DNA of 49,405 nt from Salinisphaera sp. Q1T1-3 (GTDB taxonomy: Bacteria > Pseudomonadota > Gammaproteobacteria > Nevskiales > Salinisphaeraceae), in assembly GCF_003602005.1 (NCBI RefSeq), contig NZ_QZWD01000022.1, forward strand, positions 1 to 49,405, read 5' to 3'. Of this stretch, positions 1-9,918 are shown in pieces. Positions within the stretch are counted from its first letter, which is position 1. Every line of letters begins with the position of its first letter. The translations under genes were made by a program, and so were the position numbers. Under the pieces are notes generated by a model. It did not search any database. It saw only the letters and a list, made by a program, of their open reading frames with translations, and was not told the origin of the DNA.

Positions 1-127
1 TGCCGGCCTGGTTCGACGACTACAACAACACGCACCCGCACAAGGCGCTGAACATGCGCTCACCGCGGGAATTCAGACAGGCTCAGGCAAGTAAGAATGC
101 GTGTCCGGTTTTATAGGGGCAACTCCA
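1..127 (+). mobile_element. right end of an IS3-family insertion sequence
   Basis: The window opens inside an IS3-family element. The 3' end of its transposase gene is followed by a terminal inverted repeat which, read inward from the end, is TGGAGTTGCCCCTATAAAAC, a typical IS3/IS2-group end with the 5'-TG...CA-3' layout. The final CA falls on the A of the downstream ATG at 127, so the element abuts the next gene directly. The rest of the element lies outside the window. The exact outer base could be one or two positions off because the target duplication cannot be seen. Confidence 0.7.
3..116 (+). CDS. IS3-family transposase OrfB, C-terminal fragment (cut by window edge)
   Basis: Frame 3 encodes the last 37 residues of an integrase-type (rve, DDE) transposase. 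The residues WFDDYNNTHPHKALNMRSP followed by REF are the usual C-terminal signature of IS3-family OrfB proteins, downstream of the catalytic glutamate. The TAG stop at 114-116 lies within the terminal inverted repeat. Only the tail is visible, so it cannot be judged whether the copy is active. Confidence 0.8.
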   Translation, partial: PAWFDDYNNTHPHKALNMRSPREFRQAQASKNACPVL

Positions 128-1017
128 TGAAGAAACTACTCATGACAGGCGGTACCGGCTTTGTCGGTCGCCATCTCATTCCGGTTCTACTCGACGACGG
201 TTGGCAGATCGAAGTGCTGACACGAGACGCCGATCGCGCACGTCGGGTTCTGCCGGCCGATGTCACCCCGATCGAAACACTCGACTCAGCCACTCCGCCG
301 CAGGCTATCGTCAACCTGGCCGGGGAGAATCTTGGCGACGGTCGTTGGACAGCAGCGCGCAAGCAGGAAATGCGTGATTCGCGTCTGTCGATCACCCGTA
401 GGCTGGTTGCGTTCATTGCGGGAAGCAGTGTGAAGCCGGCTGTACTCGTCAGTGGGTCGGCCGTCGGATATTACGGCGCTCGCGGCGATGAGATTCTGGA
501 TGAATCCAGTGCCGCGAACGATGAATTCCAGTCCAAGCTGTGTGCGGACTGGGAGGCTGAAGCCCTGACCGCGCAGGACCACGGTGTGCGGGTGTGTCTC
601 GTTCGGACCGGTGTCGTGCTCGGCGCAAACGACGGGGCGCTGGCGCAGATGGTCACGCCCTTCAAATTCGGACTTGGTGGGCGTTTCGGTTCCGGGGATC
701 AATACATGCCCTGGATTCATATCGACGATGAGGTGGGGGCAATCCGGTTTCTTCTGTCGAACGAATCGGCCAGTGGCCCGTTCAACCTGACAGCGCCCGC
801 ACCGGTTACCAACCGTGTCTTCACCAAGACGCTGGGGCGTGTATTGAATCGCCCGGCGATCGCCTGGATCCCGGGACCGGCCTTGAAGCTGGCAGTGGGC
901 GAAATGGCGCGTCTGTTATTGACCGGTCAGCGAGCGGTGCCGAAAGCGCTGGACGGGGCGGGCTACAGTTTCCGTTATACACAGCTTGAACCGGCACTCG
1001 CTGATCTGCTTGGCTAA
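127..1017 (+). CDS. TIGR01777-family SDR/epimerase-like protein (YfcH type)
   Basis: A 296-residue extended short-chain dehydrogenase-like protein. The N-terminus MKKLLMTGGTGFVGRHL is the Rossmann GxxGxxG motif exactly where this family begins, which supports the ATG at 127 over an in-frame start at 97 inside the IS. A central VSGSAVGYYG segment is the SDR active-site region, and the last ~50 residues match the DUF1731 tail of this family. The biochemical role of the family (E. coli YfcH) is unknown. The gene follows an IS3 end whose AGGGGC lies 5-10 bases before the ATG and probably serves as ribosome binding site. The next gene starts 13 bp downstream, so the two are probably co-transcribed. 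Confidence 0.85.
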   Translation: MKKLLMTGGTGFVGRHLIPVLLDDGWQIEVLTRDADRARRVLPADVTPIETLDSATPPQAIVNLAGENLGDGRWTAARKQEMRDSRLSITRRLVAFIAGSSVKPAVLVSGSAVGYYGARGDEILDESSAANDEFQSKLCADWEAEALTAQDHGVRVCLVRTGVVLGANDGALAQMVTPFKFGLGGRFGSGDQYMPWIHIDDEVGAIRFLLSNESASGPFNLTAPAPVTNRVFTKTLGRVLNRPAIAWIPGPALKLAVGEMARLLLTGQRAVPKALDGAGYSFRYTQLEPALADLLG

Positions 1018-1030
1018 AAAAGGGGAACCC

Positions 1031-2464
1031 ATGGCGAATGCTGACCGTGCCGACTGGCACGCGGCGTTGTGCGCAATTGTTGGGCACACCCATGTGCTCG
1101 ACAGTGACGACGAGGCCGCGCGCTCGTATCTCAAGGAATGGCGAGGTACGTTTTCGCCCGTTGCGCGTTGCATCGTTCGGCCCGAGTCCACCGAGCAGGT
1201 TGCTGCGGTTGTCCGCCTGGCTGCGGCGCATGATCTGTCGATCGTGCCGCAGTCTGGCAATACTGGCACTGTCGGTGGGACAGCGGCCGATGATGCCAAC
1301 GGCCAGATCCTGCTCAACGTCGATCGCATGGAGGTCATCCGCGAAATCGACCCCGACAATGCGACGATGACGGTCGAAGCGGGTTGTACGTTGGGCAAGG
1401 CTCAACGTGCGGCTGCGGATGCCGGGTTCTATCTGCCGATTGCCCTGGCGTCGCGTGAGATGTGTTGTCTCGGTGGCAATCTGGGTAGCAATGCCGGCGG
1501 CCTTAACGTCATTCGGTACGGCAATACCAGAGACCAGGTGCTGGGCCTGGAAGTCGTCACTGCCGACGGACGCGTCTGGGACAACCTGAGCGGGCTTCGC
1601 AAGGATAACAGCGGTTACGATCTCAACGATCTGTTCGTTGGCTCGGAAGGGACTCTCGGCGTCATCACCGCGTGTGTGCTGGGCCTCGCGTCGCCGCCGC
1701 GTCAAAGGGCGGTCGCCTTCTGTGCGGTATCCGATGTCGAGGCTGCCGTACGTTTCCAGCGTCGAATCCGACAGGATACAGGGGATCAGGTCACCGGCTG
1801 CGAATTGATGTCGGCGCAGGCGCTGTCGTTGGCATTGGCCTACGCGCCTGACGCCGAATGCCCGATCGAGGCGTCGCAGGCCTGGTATCTGCTGATCGAG
1901 GTCGCGAGTGCCGCCCGCGGGCGTTGGCTGAGCGGGATTTTTGCCGAGGCGTTGACCGCCGGCCGCGACGCCGGTGAGATCACGGCATACGCCATCGCCG
2001 ACGATGAACCCGGCATGGACGCATTATGGCACCTGCGTGAGTCAATTCCGCCGGCACAGAGCGCAGAAGGCGCTTCGATCAAGCACGATATTTCGTTGCC
2101 TGTGTCGCGCCTGCCGGCCTTCCTTCAGGTGGCGCTGCCGGATGTGGCGGCCGTGGTTCCGGGCATCCGACCCTGTGTATTCGGGCACGTCGGCGACGGC
2201 AATCTGCATTTCAACCTGACACGGCCCCAGGACATCACCGATGCGGATTTTCGTGAATACGAGGCCCATCTTCATCGCGTGGTGCACGATCATGTGGTGG
2301 CCATGCGAGGCTCCGTGGCTGCCGAGCACGGGGTGGGCCGCCTGAAAGTCGATGAAATTCAGCGCGTGAAATCGGCGGTTGAGATCGACATGCTGCGGGC
2401 CATCAAACGTGCGCTTGATCCGCATGGTCGGATGAATCCGGGCGCGGTCGTGCGTCTGACTTGA
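1031..2464 (+). CDS. FAD-binding oxidoreductase, GlcD / D-2-hydroxyglutarate dehydrogenase-like
   Basis: A 477-residue flavoprotein of the PCMH/VAO superfamily. The FAD-binding half carries PQSGNTGTVGGT and, further on, GSEGTLGVIT; the C-terminal FAD-oxidase domain carries GHVGDGNLHFN and AEHGVGRLK, the metal/substrate motifs of the D-lactate / D-2-hydroxyglutarate dehydrogenase group. It probably oxidises a D-2-hydroxy acid; the precise substrate cannot be read from sequence. The start at 1031 has AGGGG four bases upstream; earlier in-frame starts fall inside the preceding gene. It is second in a two-gene unit with the TIGR01777 protein and converges on the nuo operon. Confidence 0.85.
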   Translation: MANADRADWHAALCAIVGHTHVLDSDDEAARSYLKEWRGTFSPVARCIVRPESTEQVAAVVRLAAAHDLSIVPQSGNTGTVGGTAADDANGQILLNVDRMEVIREIDPDNATMTVEAGCTLGKAQRAAADAGFYLPIALASREMCCLGGNLGSNAGGLNVIRYGNTRDQVLGLEVVTADGRVWDNLSGLRKDNSGYDLNDLFVGSEGTLGVITACVLGLASPPRQRAVAFCAVSDVEAAVRFQRRIRQDTGDQVTGCELMSAQALSLALAYAPDAECPIEASQAWYLLIEVASAARGRWLSGIFAEALTAGRDAGEITAYAIADDEPGMDALWHLRESIPPAQSAEGASIKHDISLPVSRLPAFLQVALPDVAAVVPGIRPCVFGHVGDGNLHFNLTRPQDITDADFREYEAHLHRVVHDHVVAMRGSVAAEHGVGRLKVDEIQRVKSAVEIDMLRAIKRALDPHGRMNPGAVVRLT

Positions 2465-2540
2465 GCGGGGTCACAGGCTTTGGGCCGACAGCCCCAAAAG
2501 AAATATGGCCTCGGTTCACGCGGTGAACAGGTGCCAAAAA

Positions 2541-2562
2541 AAAGCCCGCTTTCGCGGGCTTT
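2541..2562. terminator. bidirectional intrinsic terminator between the FAD oxidoreductase gene and nuoN
   Basis: A 9-bp perfect stem (AAAGCCCGC / GCGGGCTTT) with a TTTC loop, preceded by a run of A and followed by TTTTTC. It can terminate transcripts from both sides of this convergent gene pair. Confidence 0.9.
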
Positions 2563-2587
2563 TTCGTGGGCTGCGGGCGTGGCGCCG

Positions 2588-4051
2588 TCAGGCGGGAATG
2601 ACGATCCCGGCAGCCGATGCGAGCCAGATCAGCGGCGACGGATAGATGCCGATCAGGACGGTCAGGGCTGCCAGAAGCCAGATGATGAACTGGCCGTAAC
2701 GCAGTCCGGGCGCATCGGCGACCAGTTCGCGGGCACTGGCCGGCCGATCCATGAACAGCACGGCCATCACACGTAGATAGTAGAACAGTGCGATGCCGCT
2801 GCCGATGATGATGGCGCCCGCCAGCCACCAGAGGCCGCTGGCCATGGCGACCGATAGGATGAAGAACTTGCCGATGAAACCCATCGTCAACGGGATTCCG
2901 GCCAGAGAGAGCATCATCAACGCCATCGAGACAGCCAGTACGGGGCGCTTGTAATACAGGCCGCGGAAATGGTCGATATGAGCCGCGTCCTTGCCCGAGA
3001 ACGGACTGGATACGAGCGCGACGACGCCGAAGGCGCCGAGACTCGTGCCGACATAGGTCGCCAGATAGATCGCCACGGCCTCGATGGACAGCGGCGCACC
3101 GGCCACGATCGCGGTCATCAGATAACCGATGTGGGCGATCGAGGAATATCCGAGGATGCGTTTGACGTTGTCCTGACGCAGAGCGAGCAGGTTGCCGACC
3201 AGCATCGAGACGACCGCGATCACGCCGATCAGGAAGATCAGCCAGGTGTTGTCGGTCACCGGTGAGACAACGAAGAAACGCAGCAGCACGGCGAACACGG
3301 CGGTCTTGCTGACGGTGGCCAAGAACGCGCCCACCGGTGCCGGGGCCCCTTCGTACACATCCGGTGTCCAGATATGAAACGGCACGAGCGAGAGCTTGAA
3401 CATCAGGGCGACGAGCATCATGCCGACGCCCATCAGCAGCCAGGCATCGCTGCTGGTGCCCAGACCGGCGGCCGCGGCCACTGACAGGCTGTGGTAGGTC
3501 AGCTGGCCCGAGGCGGCGTAGAGCAGTGCCATGCCGAACAGCAGGAACGCCGAGGCCGCGCCCGAGAGAATCAGGTACTTGAAGGCGGCTTCGAGTGCAG
3601 CACGCGTGCGGAAGGTGTAGGCGATCATGCCGTAAAGCGGGATCGACAACAGCTCCAGTCCGATGAACAGGCCGGCGAAATGGCGGCTGGCGATGAGCGC
3701 CATGGCGCCGAGAACCGACGTGACGAGCAGGATGTAGAACTCGTCTCGTCGGTCCTCGAACCCGGCGAGATACGGACGGGCGAAGGTGCTGCCCGCCAGA
3801 CCGGCGATGAGGACCACGGCCCAGAAGAACAGGGCATAGGGGTCGACTTCGAAAAGCGGCCCGACCGCGATCGGCGCGAAAGCCACGAGGCCGATCAGCG
3901 ATAGCAGGCTCAGGTTCAGCCCGACCACGGTCACGGCATGCGTGACGCGCGGATCCCGCTTGATCGTGACGGCAAGAAACTGCGCCAGAATCGTGATTGC
4001 TACGAAGATCGTCGGCAGTGCGCCGAGGACTTGGTTCCAGGTGTCGTTCAT
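2588..4051 (-). CDS. nuoN: NADH-quinone oxidoreductase subunit N
   Basis: A 487-residue, almost entirely hydrophobic protein with about 14 predicted membrane helices, one of the three antiporter-like proton-pumping subunits of complex I. The segment around residues 205-245 (LMVALMFKLSLVPFHIWTPD, then YEGAPAP) carries the conserved lysine and WTPDVY motif typical of NuoN, and a second conserved segment, NVKRILGYSSIAHIGY, follows. It is the last gene of the operon, starting 12 bp after the nuoM stop and ending just before a strong terminator. Length matches the family (E. coli about 485). Confidence 0.95.
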   Translation of the reverse strand: MNDTWNQVLGALPTIFVAITILAQFLAVTIKRDPRVTHAVTVVGLNLSLLSLIGLVAFAPIAVGPLFEVDPYALFFWAVVLIAGLAGSTFARPYLAGFEDRRDEFYILLVTSVLGAMALIASRHFAGLFIGLELLSIPLYGMIAYTFRTRAALEAAFKYLILSGAASAFLLFGMALLYAASGQLTYHSLSVAAAAGLGTSSDAWLLMGVGMMLVALMFKLSLVPFHIWTPDVYEGAPAPVGAFLATVSKTAVFAVLLRFFVVSPVTDNTWLIFLIGVIAVVSMLVGNLLALRQDNVKRILGYSSIAHIGYLMTAIVAGAPLSIEAVAIYLATYVGTSLGAFGVVALVSSPFSGKDAAHIDHFRGLYYKRPVLAVSMALMMLSLAGIPLTMGFIGKFFILSVAMASGLWWLAGAIIIGSGIALFYYLRVMAVLFMDRPASARELVADAPGLRYGQFIIWLLAALTVLIGIYPSPLIWLASAAGIVIPA

Positions 4052-4063
4052 GTCGGCTATCGC

Positions 4064-5599
4064 TTAACTTGCCTGCGACGCGGCGATCACGCCCGCGGCG
4101 AACCAGTGAGAGATGTCGTTCATCGTGCCCTGTGTGACCGAGAGCACCGTGTTCGGGAACAACCCGACGATGAGCGTGATGACGACGAGAGCCATCATGA
4201 TCGCGTACTCGCGAGCACGCATGCGGGCGATCGTCTCCTGACCCTGCGGCGTGCCCCAGTAGACCCGGTGCATCAGATACAGCGCGTAGACGGCAGCCAG
4301 GATCATGCCGCCGGAGGCGACGACGACAACCCACGGCATCACGCTGAAGGCCCCGAAGAGGATCAGGAACTCGCCGATGAAGTTGGCCGTCGCCGGCATG
4401 CCGAGCGAGGCCACGACAAAGATCAGCGCGAAGCCGGGCAGGGCACCGAGCCGTCCGAACAGGCCGCCGAGCTGACGCATGTCACGCGTGCCCATGCGCT
4501 CGTAGAGCTGGCCGGCCAGTATGAACAGTGCCGCGGTGGAGATGGCCGAGGCCACCACTTGCACGATCACGCCCTGGAGGGCGAGGAACGTACCGGCATA
4601 CAGGCCGATCATCACGAAGCCCATGTGCGAGATGCTCGAGTACGAGATCAGACGCTTCATGTCGTTCTGGGCGAACGCCATGACCGCGCCGTAGTAGATC
4701 GAGATCAGGCCGAGCGCGATGGCGAACGGCGCAAACTGTGCCGAGGCTTCGGGGAATAGCGGCAGGGTGAAACGCAACAGGCCGTAGGCTGCTGTCTTGA
4801 CCAGGATGCCGGACAGATCGGCAGCGCCCGACGAGGGCGAATTGGCCTGGGTATCGGCCAGCCAACCGTGGAAGGGCACGCTGGGCAGCTTCACCGCGAA
4901 GGCGATGAAGAAGCCCAGCATCAGCACGAATCCGAAGGTACCGGAGACATGCGCGCCGAGCAGCTGGTTGTAGTCGAAGGTCAGGATGCCGGTTTCGCTG
5001 TAGTAGGCGAAGACCAGACCGAGAATGGCCGCCAGCATCAACAGACCTGATGTCTGGGTATAGATGAAGAATTTGATGGCTGCCCGCATGTGGGCGCCGC
5101 GGTCGTATTCCTCATGCCCCCACAGGGCGATCAGGAAATACATGGGGATCAGCATCAGTTCCCAGAAGAAGAAGTACAGGAATAGATCGATCGCCAGGAA
5201 AATGCCAATGACGCCGCCGAGCGTCCACAGCAGGTTGGCGTGGAACAGCCCGACCCGGGACCGTACCGAGGACCACGAGGCCGCGATTGCCAGCATGCCG
5301 AGCACGCTGGCGAGCATCACCATGATCAACGACAGCCCGTCGAGACCCAGATGGAAGGCGATGCCGAATTGCTGGATCCACGGCACGCTGAGCTCGCGGT
5401 TCCAGTCCGGCGAGGCCGACAGATGCGACGGCAGGCTGAAGTCGCCGCCGAACCACAGGCTGAGTGCCGGAAGGAACACCAGCGCCATGCTCGCCAGGGC
5501 GATCCAGCGCGCAGCATTGCTGTCGGGATTGCGGCGGCTGACGAACCAGCATGCCAGGCCGCCGATGAAGGGGATGAATAATAGCCAGCAGAGGAGCAT
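4064..5599 (-). CDS. nuoM: NADH-quinone oxidoreductase subunit M
   Basis: A 511-residue antiporter-like membrane subunit of complex I. Recognisable segments are the helix with FFFWELMLIPMYFLI (conserved Glu), the lysine-bearing AVKLPSVPFHGWLADTQA, and NDMKRLISYSSISHMGFV. It pumps protons in the distal part of the membrane arm. It starts 12 bp after the nuoL stop with AGGA near the start codon. No unusual residues were noticed. Confidence 0.95.
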   Translation of the reverse strand: MLLCWLLFIPFIGGLACWFVSRRNPDSNAARWIALASMALVFLPALSLWFGGDFSLPSHLSASPDWNRELSVPWIQQFGIAFHLGLDGLSLIMVMLASVLGMLAIAASWSSVRSRVGLFHANLLWTLGGVIGIFLAIDLFLYFFFWELMLIPMYFLIALWGHEEYDRGAHMRAAIKFFIYTQTSGLLMLAAILGLVFAYYSETGILTFDYNQLLGAHVSGTFGFVLMLGFFIAFAVKLPSVPFHGWLADTQANSPSSGAADLSGILVKTAAYGLLRFTLPLFPEASAQFAPFAIALGLISIYYGAVMAFAQNDMKRLISYSSISHMGFVMIGLYAGTFLALQGVIVQVVASAISTAALFILAGQLYERMGTRDMRQLGGLFGRLGALPGFALIFVVASLGMPATANFIGEFLILFGAFSVMPWVVVVASGGMILAAVYALYLMHRVYWGTPQGQETIARMRAREYAIMMALVVITLIVGLFPNTVLSVTQGTMNDISHWFAAGVIAASQAS

Positions 5600-5611
5600 C
5601 GATCGTCCTTC

Positions 5612-7462
5612 TTATCCGAACATCAACAGCGCCAGAAGCACCGCGGCGCCGGCGAACATGACCATGGTGTAAGTGCGTACGCGCCCGGTCTGGCCGACCG
5701 TGAGGCCCGTGTTGAGTGCCGAGGCGAGCCCCGGAATCACGTTGACCACGGCCTCGATCCAGTCGCGACGATGAGCGCGCGTGACGGCGAGATAGGGTTT
5801 GACGAACACCCGGTCATAGAGCGCATCGAAACCGAGTGCGTTGTGGAAGAACTGCCACGCCTCGGCGCCGCGTCCCTTCGCGACGCTCTTCGTGATGAAG
5901 TCACGCTTGCCCAGATAGAGCGCCATGGCCACGGCCAGGCCGCCCAGTGCCACGAGGCTGGAGACGACTTCGAAGAACAGTTCGATCCACGGATGGCCTT
6001 CGACCACGCCGGACGGCAGCACGCCGGCCAGCGGCTGGCCGATCAAAGCGCCGATGAACGTCGACAACACGGCCAGTACGGCCAGAGGCACGTGATGGGC
6101 GAGCCCGCGACCGGCATGCGCTTCGGTCTTCTGTTCGCCATGGAAGACGATGAAGATCAGGCGGAAGGTGTACACGGAGGTGATGAAGGCGCCGATGATC
6201 GAGAACAGCCACAGCACCGCGTGGCCGTTGGCCAGCGACAGCCAGATGATGGCGTCCTTCGAGTAGAAGCCGGCCGTGACGAGCGGCAAGGCAGACAGTG
6301 CCGCGCCGCCGATCACGAACATCCAGTAATCAAAGGGCAGCTTCTTGCGGAGACCGCCCATCTTGAAGATGTTCTGCTCGTGATGGCAGGCGATGATGAC
6401 CGAGCCGGCGGTCAAGAACAGCAATGACTTGAAGAACGCATGGATCATCAGATGGAAGATCGCCGCATGCCAGGCGCCGACGCCGAGCGCCAGGAACATG
6501 TAGCCGATCTGGCTCATGGTCGAGTAGGCGATCGCACGCTTGATGTCGGTCTGGGCCAGGGCCGCGAAGCCGGCGATCAACAGCGTGACGGCACCGATGA
6601 TGCCGACCAGTTCATGGATGCCGGGGGCCAGCAGGAAGATGCCGTAGGTGCGGGCGATCAGATACACGCCCGCGGTGACCATTGTCGCGGCGTGAATGAG
6701 TGCGGAGACCGGGGTCGGGCCGGCCATGGCGTCCGCGAGCCACGTCTGCAGCGGGAGCTGGGCGGACTTGCCGCACGCACCCAGCAGCAGCATCAGTGCG
6801 GCGATATCGGCCAGCGTATCGCCTTCGCTCCAGACCTGCGGCGCGAGATGCAGGATCGCCTGGATGTTGAGCGTACCGAATACGGCGTAGAGCAGGAACA
6901 GACCGATCGCGAGGAAGACATCACCGATGCGGGTGATCAGAAAGGCCTTGAAGGCGGCCCAGGCGTTGGCCGGCGTCTCGTAGTAGTAGCCGATCAGCAG
7001 ATAGCTGCACAGACCGACACCTTCCCAGCCCAGATACAGCAGCAGCAGGTTATCACCGAGCACCAGCAGCAACATCGCCACGATGAACAGGTTCATGTAG
7101 GCGAAGAACCGCGCCATGCCCGGCTTGCCTTCCAGGTCGTGGACCATGTACCAGGCGGCGAACAGGTGGATCAGAAAGCCCACACCCGTGATCACGCCCA
7201 TCATGGTGATCGACAGGCCGTCGAGATACAGCCCGAAATCGACCTGGAAGTCGCCGACCGAGATCCACTGCCACAGCGTGGTGATGTACGGGAACCCGCC
7301 GGACCAGAACCAGAACAGGGCGACAAACGCCGTGCTCAGCGCCGACAGGCCCACCGAGGCCGCGCCGATGGTCCGAGCGGTGCCGTCGGCCATGCGCGGG
7401 AACAGGCTCAGCGAGATGGCGCCAAGCAGCGGAAAGATCAATGTAAAGACTAGAAGACTCAT
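5612..7462 (-). CDS. nuoL: NADH-quinone oxidoreductase subunit L
   Basis: A 616-residue subunit, the most distal antiporter-like subunit of complex I. It has the [17 protein letters not shown] segment with the conserved Glu, the [20 protein letters not shown] segment with the pumping lysine, and [19 protein letters not shown]. The region after about residue 490 is long enough for the lateral helix and last membrane helix of NuoL. The start codon overlaps the nuoK stop by 4 bp, suggesting translational coupling. Length is normal. Confidence 0.95.
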   Translation of the reverse strand: MSLLVFTLIFPLLGAISLSLFPRMADGTARTIGAASVGLSALSTAFVALFWFWSGGFPYITTLWQWISVGDFQVDFGLYLDGLSITMMGVITGVGFLIHLFAAWYMVHDLEGKPGMARFFAYMNLFIVAMLLLVLGDNLLLLYLGWEGVGLCSYLLIGYYYETPANAWAAFKAFLITRIGDVFLAIGLFLLYAVFGTLNIQAILHLAPQVWSEGDTLADIAALMLLLGACGKSAQLPLQTWLADAMAGPTPVSALIHAATMVTAGVYLIARTYGIFLLAPGIHELVGIIGAVTLLIAGFAALAQTDIKRAIAYSTMSQIGYMFLALGVGAWHAAIFHLMIHAFFKSLLFLTAGSVIIACHHEQNIFKMGGLRKKLPFDYWMFVIGGAALSALPLVTAGFYSKDAIIWLSLANGHAVLWLFSIIGAFITSVYTFRLIFIVFHGEQKTEAHAGRGLAHHVPLAVLAVLSTFIGALIGQPLAGVLPSGVVEGHPWIELFFEVVSSLVALGGLAVAMALYLGKRDFITKSVAKGRGAEAWQFFHNALGFDALYDRVFVKPYLAVTRAHRRDWIEAVVNVIPGLASALNTGLTVGQTGRVRTYTMVMFAGAAVLLALLMFG

Positions 7463-7770
7463 CCGTGCATCTCGCTCGCTGCGTCGATGTCGATGGTGCG
7501 GAACCGTTTCTGGAGCTGGAGCAGCAGCCCGAGGCCGATCGCGGCCTCCGCGGCCGCGACCGTGATGATCAGAATGAACATCACGTTACCGTCGGCCGCC
7601 TGCCACTGCGCGCCGGCGACGATGAACGCCAGGCCGGCCGCATTCATCATGATCTCGAGACACATCAGGATGAACAGGGTGTTGCGGCGGATCACAAGGC
7701 CCGCAAAGCCCATGAGAAACAGCAATGCGGCTAGGCCGATGCCGTAGGAAATGGGTAGTCCCGTCATCAA
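7459..7770 (-). CDS. nuoK: NADH-quinone oxidoreductase subunit K
   Basis: A 103-residue protein with three membrane helices. The segments [24 protein letters not shown] and [15 protein letters not shown] contain the two conserved membrane glutamates of NuoK that form part of the proton path. It overlaps nuoJ upstream and nuoL downstream by 4 bp each (ATGA), so the three are probably coupled in translation. Confidence 0.95.
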   Translation of the reverse strand: MMTGLPISYGIGLAALLFLMGFAGLVIRRNTLFILMCLEIMMNAAGLAFIVAGAQWQAADGNVMFILIITVAAAEAAIGLGLLLQLQKRFRTIDIDAASEMHG

Positions 7771-8324
7771 TGGTCTCCCGGATGATTGGTCACGCGTTCA
7801 CCGTGTTCGGCGCCTTCTGCGGCCAGATCACGATCTTCCCGGCCGATATGTGCGGCCACAGCCAGCGCGGCGAGCAACAGGAAGGCCGAGAGTTCGACGA
7901 CCACCACATACGGGCCGAACAGCGCCATGCCGACTTCGTTGGCCGACAGCTCGGTGCCGACGATGCGACCGCTCGCCGGGCTGCCCGTGACCAGCGCCCA
8001 GATCATGGCCAGCAGCAACAGGCCCGCCGCGATCGACGGACCGGTCCACAGCTGCGGCCGCATCCAGCTCTTTTCGCGCGCCACAGTCTCGTTGTTGAGG
8101 TTGAGCATCATGACCACGAACAGGAAAAGCACCATGATCGCGCCGGCATAGACCACGACTTCCAGGGTCGCGGCAAAGGCCGCGCCCAGTGCATAGAAGT
8201 CCACGGCGAGCGCCAGCATCGACATGATGAGATAGAGCAGGGCATGTACCGGGTTCGCACAGGTGATCACCCGCAGCGTGGTCGCGAGCGCGATGATGCC
8301 TGCCAGAAAGAAGGTGAATTCCAC
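7767..8324 (-). CDS. nuoJ: NADH-quinone oxidoreductase subunit J
   Basis: A 185-residue membrane subunit with about five helices. The helix following [14 protein letters not shown] sequence (here [21 protein letters not shown]) is the conserved NuoJ segment that contains the pi-bulge linked to coupling. I chose the GTG at 8324, with AGAGGA a few bases upstream, 10 bp after the nuoI stop. The product then begins [12 protein letters not shown] as other NuoJ proteins do; a longer frame to 8402 would run back into nuoI. Confidence 0.9.
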   Translation of the reverse strand: MEFTFFLAGIIALATTLRVITCANPVHALLYLIMSMLALAVDFYALGAAFAATLEVVVYAGAIMVLFLFVVMMLNLNNETVAREKSWMRPQLWTGPSIAAGLLLLAMIWALVTGSPASGRIVGTELSANEVGMALFGPYVVVVELSAFLLLAALAVAAHIGREDRDLAAEGAEHGERVTNHPGDH

Positions 8325-8334
8325 GATGATCCTC

Positions 8335-8883
8335 TTACGGCAGCAGTGTCTTGATATCGACGGGCTTGGCTTCGTTTTCGGCCTCGCCCTTGTCCTTGCC
8401 ACCGACTGCCATGCCGGCGACGCGGTAGAAGTTGTAGCCCGGACGCTTGCCGACGCCGGAGATCAGCAGATCGGACTTTTCATAGACCATGTTCTGACGA
8501 TCGAACTCGCCCATCTCGAAATCGGGCGTGAGCTGGATCGCGTAGGTCGGACAGGCGTCTTCGCAGAAGCCGCAATAGATGCAGCGCGAGAAGTTGATGC
8601 GAAAGGTCTCGGGATACCAGCGCCCGGTTTCGTCTTCGGTCTTGACCACGCTGATGCAGTCGACGGGGCAGGCCACCGAACACAGGTTGCAGGCCACACA
8701 CCGCTCGGCGCCGTCCGGATCGCGGGTAAGCACGATACGGCCGCGATAACGCGGTGGCAGGTAGGGCTTTTCCTCCGGGTACAGGATCGTGTCCCGCTTG
8801 CGGAAGGTATGCATGAACGTCATGCCGATCGTGCGCAGCACGCTCGACGTGGCGGAGAAAGCGTTTTGTGCGGCGTTTTTCAT
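8335..8883 (-). CDS. nuoI: NADH-quinone oxidoreductase subunit I (2x[4Fe-4S] ferredoxin-like)
   Basis: A 182-residue peripheral-arm subunit carrying clusters N6a and N6b. Two CxxCxxCxxxC motifs are seen, Cys62/65/68/72 and Cys101/104/107/111, inside the conserved [20 protein letters not shown] and [19 protein letters not shown] regions. The ATG at 8883 gives an N-terminus of the same length as E. coli NuoI; a TTG at 8907 is a less likely alternative. A 22-bp palindrome lies just upstream, between nuoH and nuoI. Confidence 0.95.
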   Translation of the reverse strand: MKNAAQNAFSATSSVLRTIGMTFMHTFRKRDTILYPEEKPYLPPRYRGRIVLTRDPDGAERCVACNLCSVACPVDCISVVKTEDETGRWYPETFRINFSRCIYCGFCEDACPTYAIQLTPDFEMGEFDRQNMVYEKSDLLISGVGKRPGYNFYRVAGMAVGGKDKGEAENEAKPVDIKTLLP

Positions 8884-8911
8884 AAACGACTCGATGACGA
8901 CTCGCAAGCGG

Positions 8912-8933
8912 ACTGCCCGGCCGGCCGGGCAGT
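8912..8933. repeat. 22-bp perfect palindrome between nuoH and nuoI
   Basis: Each half reads ACTGCCCGGCC, giving a perfect 11+11 palindrome in the only sizeable gap (57 bp) within the second half of the nuo operon. In RNA it would form a very stable GC-rich hairpin without a U tract, 28 nt before the nuoI ATG. This suggests an RNA processing, stability or pausing element rather than a terminator, since essential subunits lie downstream. Confidence 0.75.
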
Positions 8934-8940
8934 TCCCGGG

Positions 8941-9918
8941 TTAACTCTGTGCGACGACGATGGCGCCGGTGATGGCGACATTCAGAAGCGCGATCGGCAA
9001 CAGCACCTTCCAGCCAAAGGCCATGAGCTGGTCATACCGCGGGCGCACGGTGGCCGCGCGCAGCAGGATGAAGAAGCACATGAAGAAGAAGGCCTTCAGG
9101 AAGAACCAGACGAAGCCCGGCAGCACAGGGCCGAGCCAGCCGCCGAAGAACAGCACGGTCACCAGGCAGGAGATCAGCACGATGCCGAGATACTCCCCGA
9201 CGAAGAACATGCCGAACTTCATGCCCGAATACTCGGTGTGATAGCCGGCAGTGAGTTCCTGCTCGGCCTCGGGCAGATCGAACGGCGCACGGTGAATCTC
9301 GGCACAGCCGGCGATGAAGAAGATCACGAATGCCGGGAACTGCGGGATCACGTTCCACATGCCGCGCTGGGACTCGACGATGTCGCCCAGGTTGAAGCTG
9401 CCGGCCAGCAACACGACGCCGAGCAGCGACAGACCCATGAAGACTTCATAAGAAATCATCTGCGCGGCGGTACGCATCGCGCCGAGCAGGGCGTATTTGT
9501 TGTCCGAAGCCCAGCCGGCGAAGATCACCGAATACACACCGAGCGAACTCATCGCCAGCAGGAACAGTACGCCGACGTTGAGGTTGGCGATCGTCCAGGT
9601 GGGGGAGAACGGGATCACGGCAAACGCCAGAAGCGACGTCAGCATGATGATGGCCGGGGCCACGACGAAGATGAACTTGTCGGCGAACGGCGGGATCCAG
9701 TCTTCCTTGAAGAAGATCTTGATCATGTCGGCGGCGACCTGGAGCGACCCGAAGGGCCCGACCCGGTTCGGCCCGTAGCGATCCTGCCAGAGTCCGAGCA
9801 GGCGACGCTCGATCGGGATCATCAGAGCCGCCATGATGACGGCGCCCAGCAGAATCACGATCGTCTTGACGGCAGTGCCGACGATGCCAAGCACGTCGGC
9901 GTCGGTGAATTCCATCAT
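8941..9918 (-). CDS. nuoH: NADH-quinone oxidoreductase subunit H
   Basis: A 325-residue membrane subunit with about eight helices at the junction between the arms, forming much of the quinone chamber. The motifs [29 protein letters not shown] and [24 protein letters not shown] are the hallmark loops of NuoH, including the acidic quinone-site cluster. The start ATG overlaps the nuoG stop in ATGA. Length equals that of E. coli NuoH (325). Confidence 0.95.
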   Translation of the reverse strand: MMEFTDADVLGIVGTAVKTIVILLGAVIMAALMIPIERRLLGLWQDRYGPNRVGPFGSLQVAADMIKIFFKEDWIPPFADKFIFVVAPAIIMLTSLLAFAVIPFSPTWTIANLNVGVLFLLAMSSLGVYSVIFAGWASDNKYALLGAMRTAAQMISYEVFMGLSLLGVVLLAGSFNLGDIVESQRGMWNVIPQFPAFVIFFIAGCAEIHRAPFDLPEAEQELTAGYHTEYSGMKFGMFFVGEYLGIVLISCLVTVLFFGGWLGPVLPGFVWFFLKAFFFMCFFILLRAATVRPRYDQLMAFGWKVLLPIALLNVAITGAIVVAQS

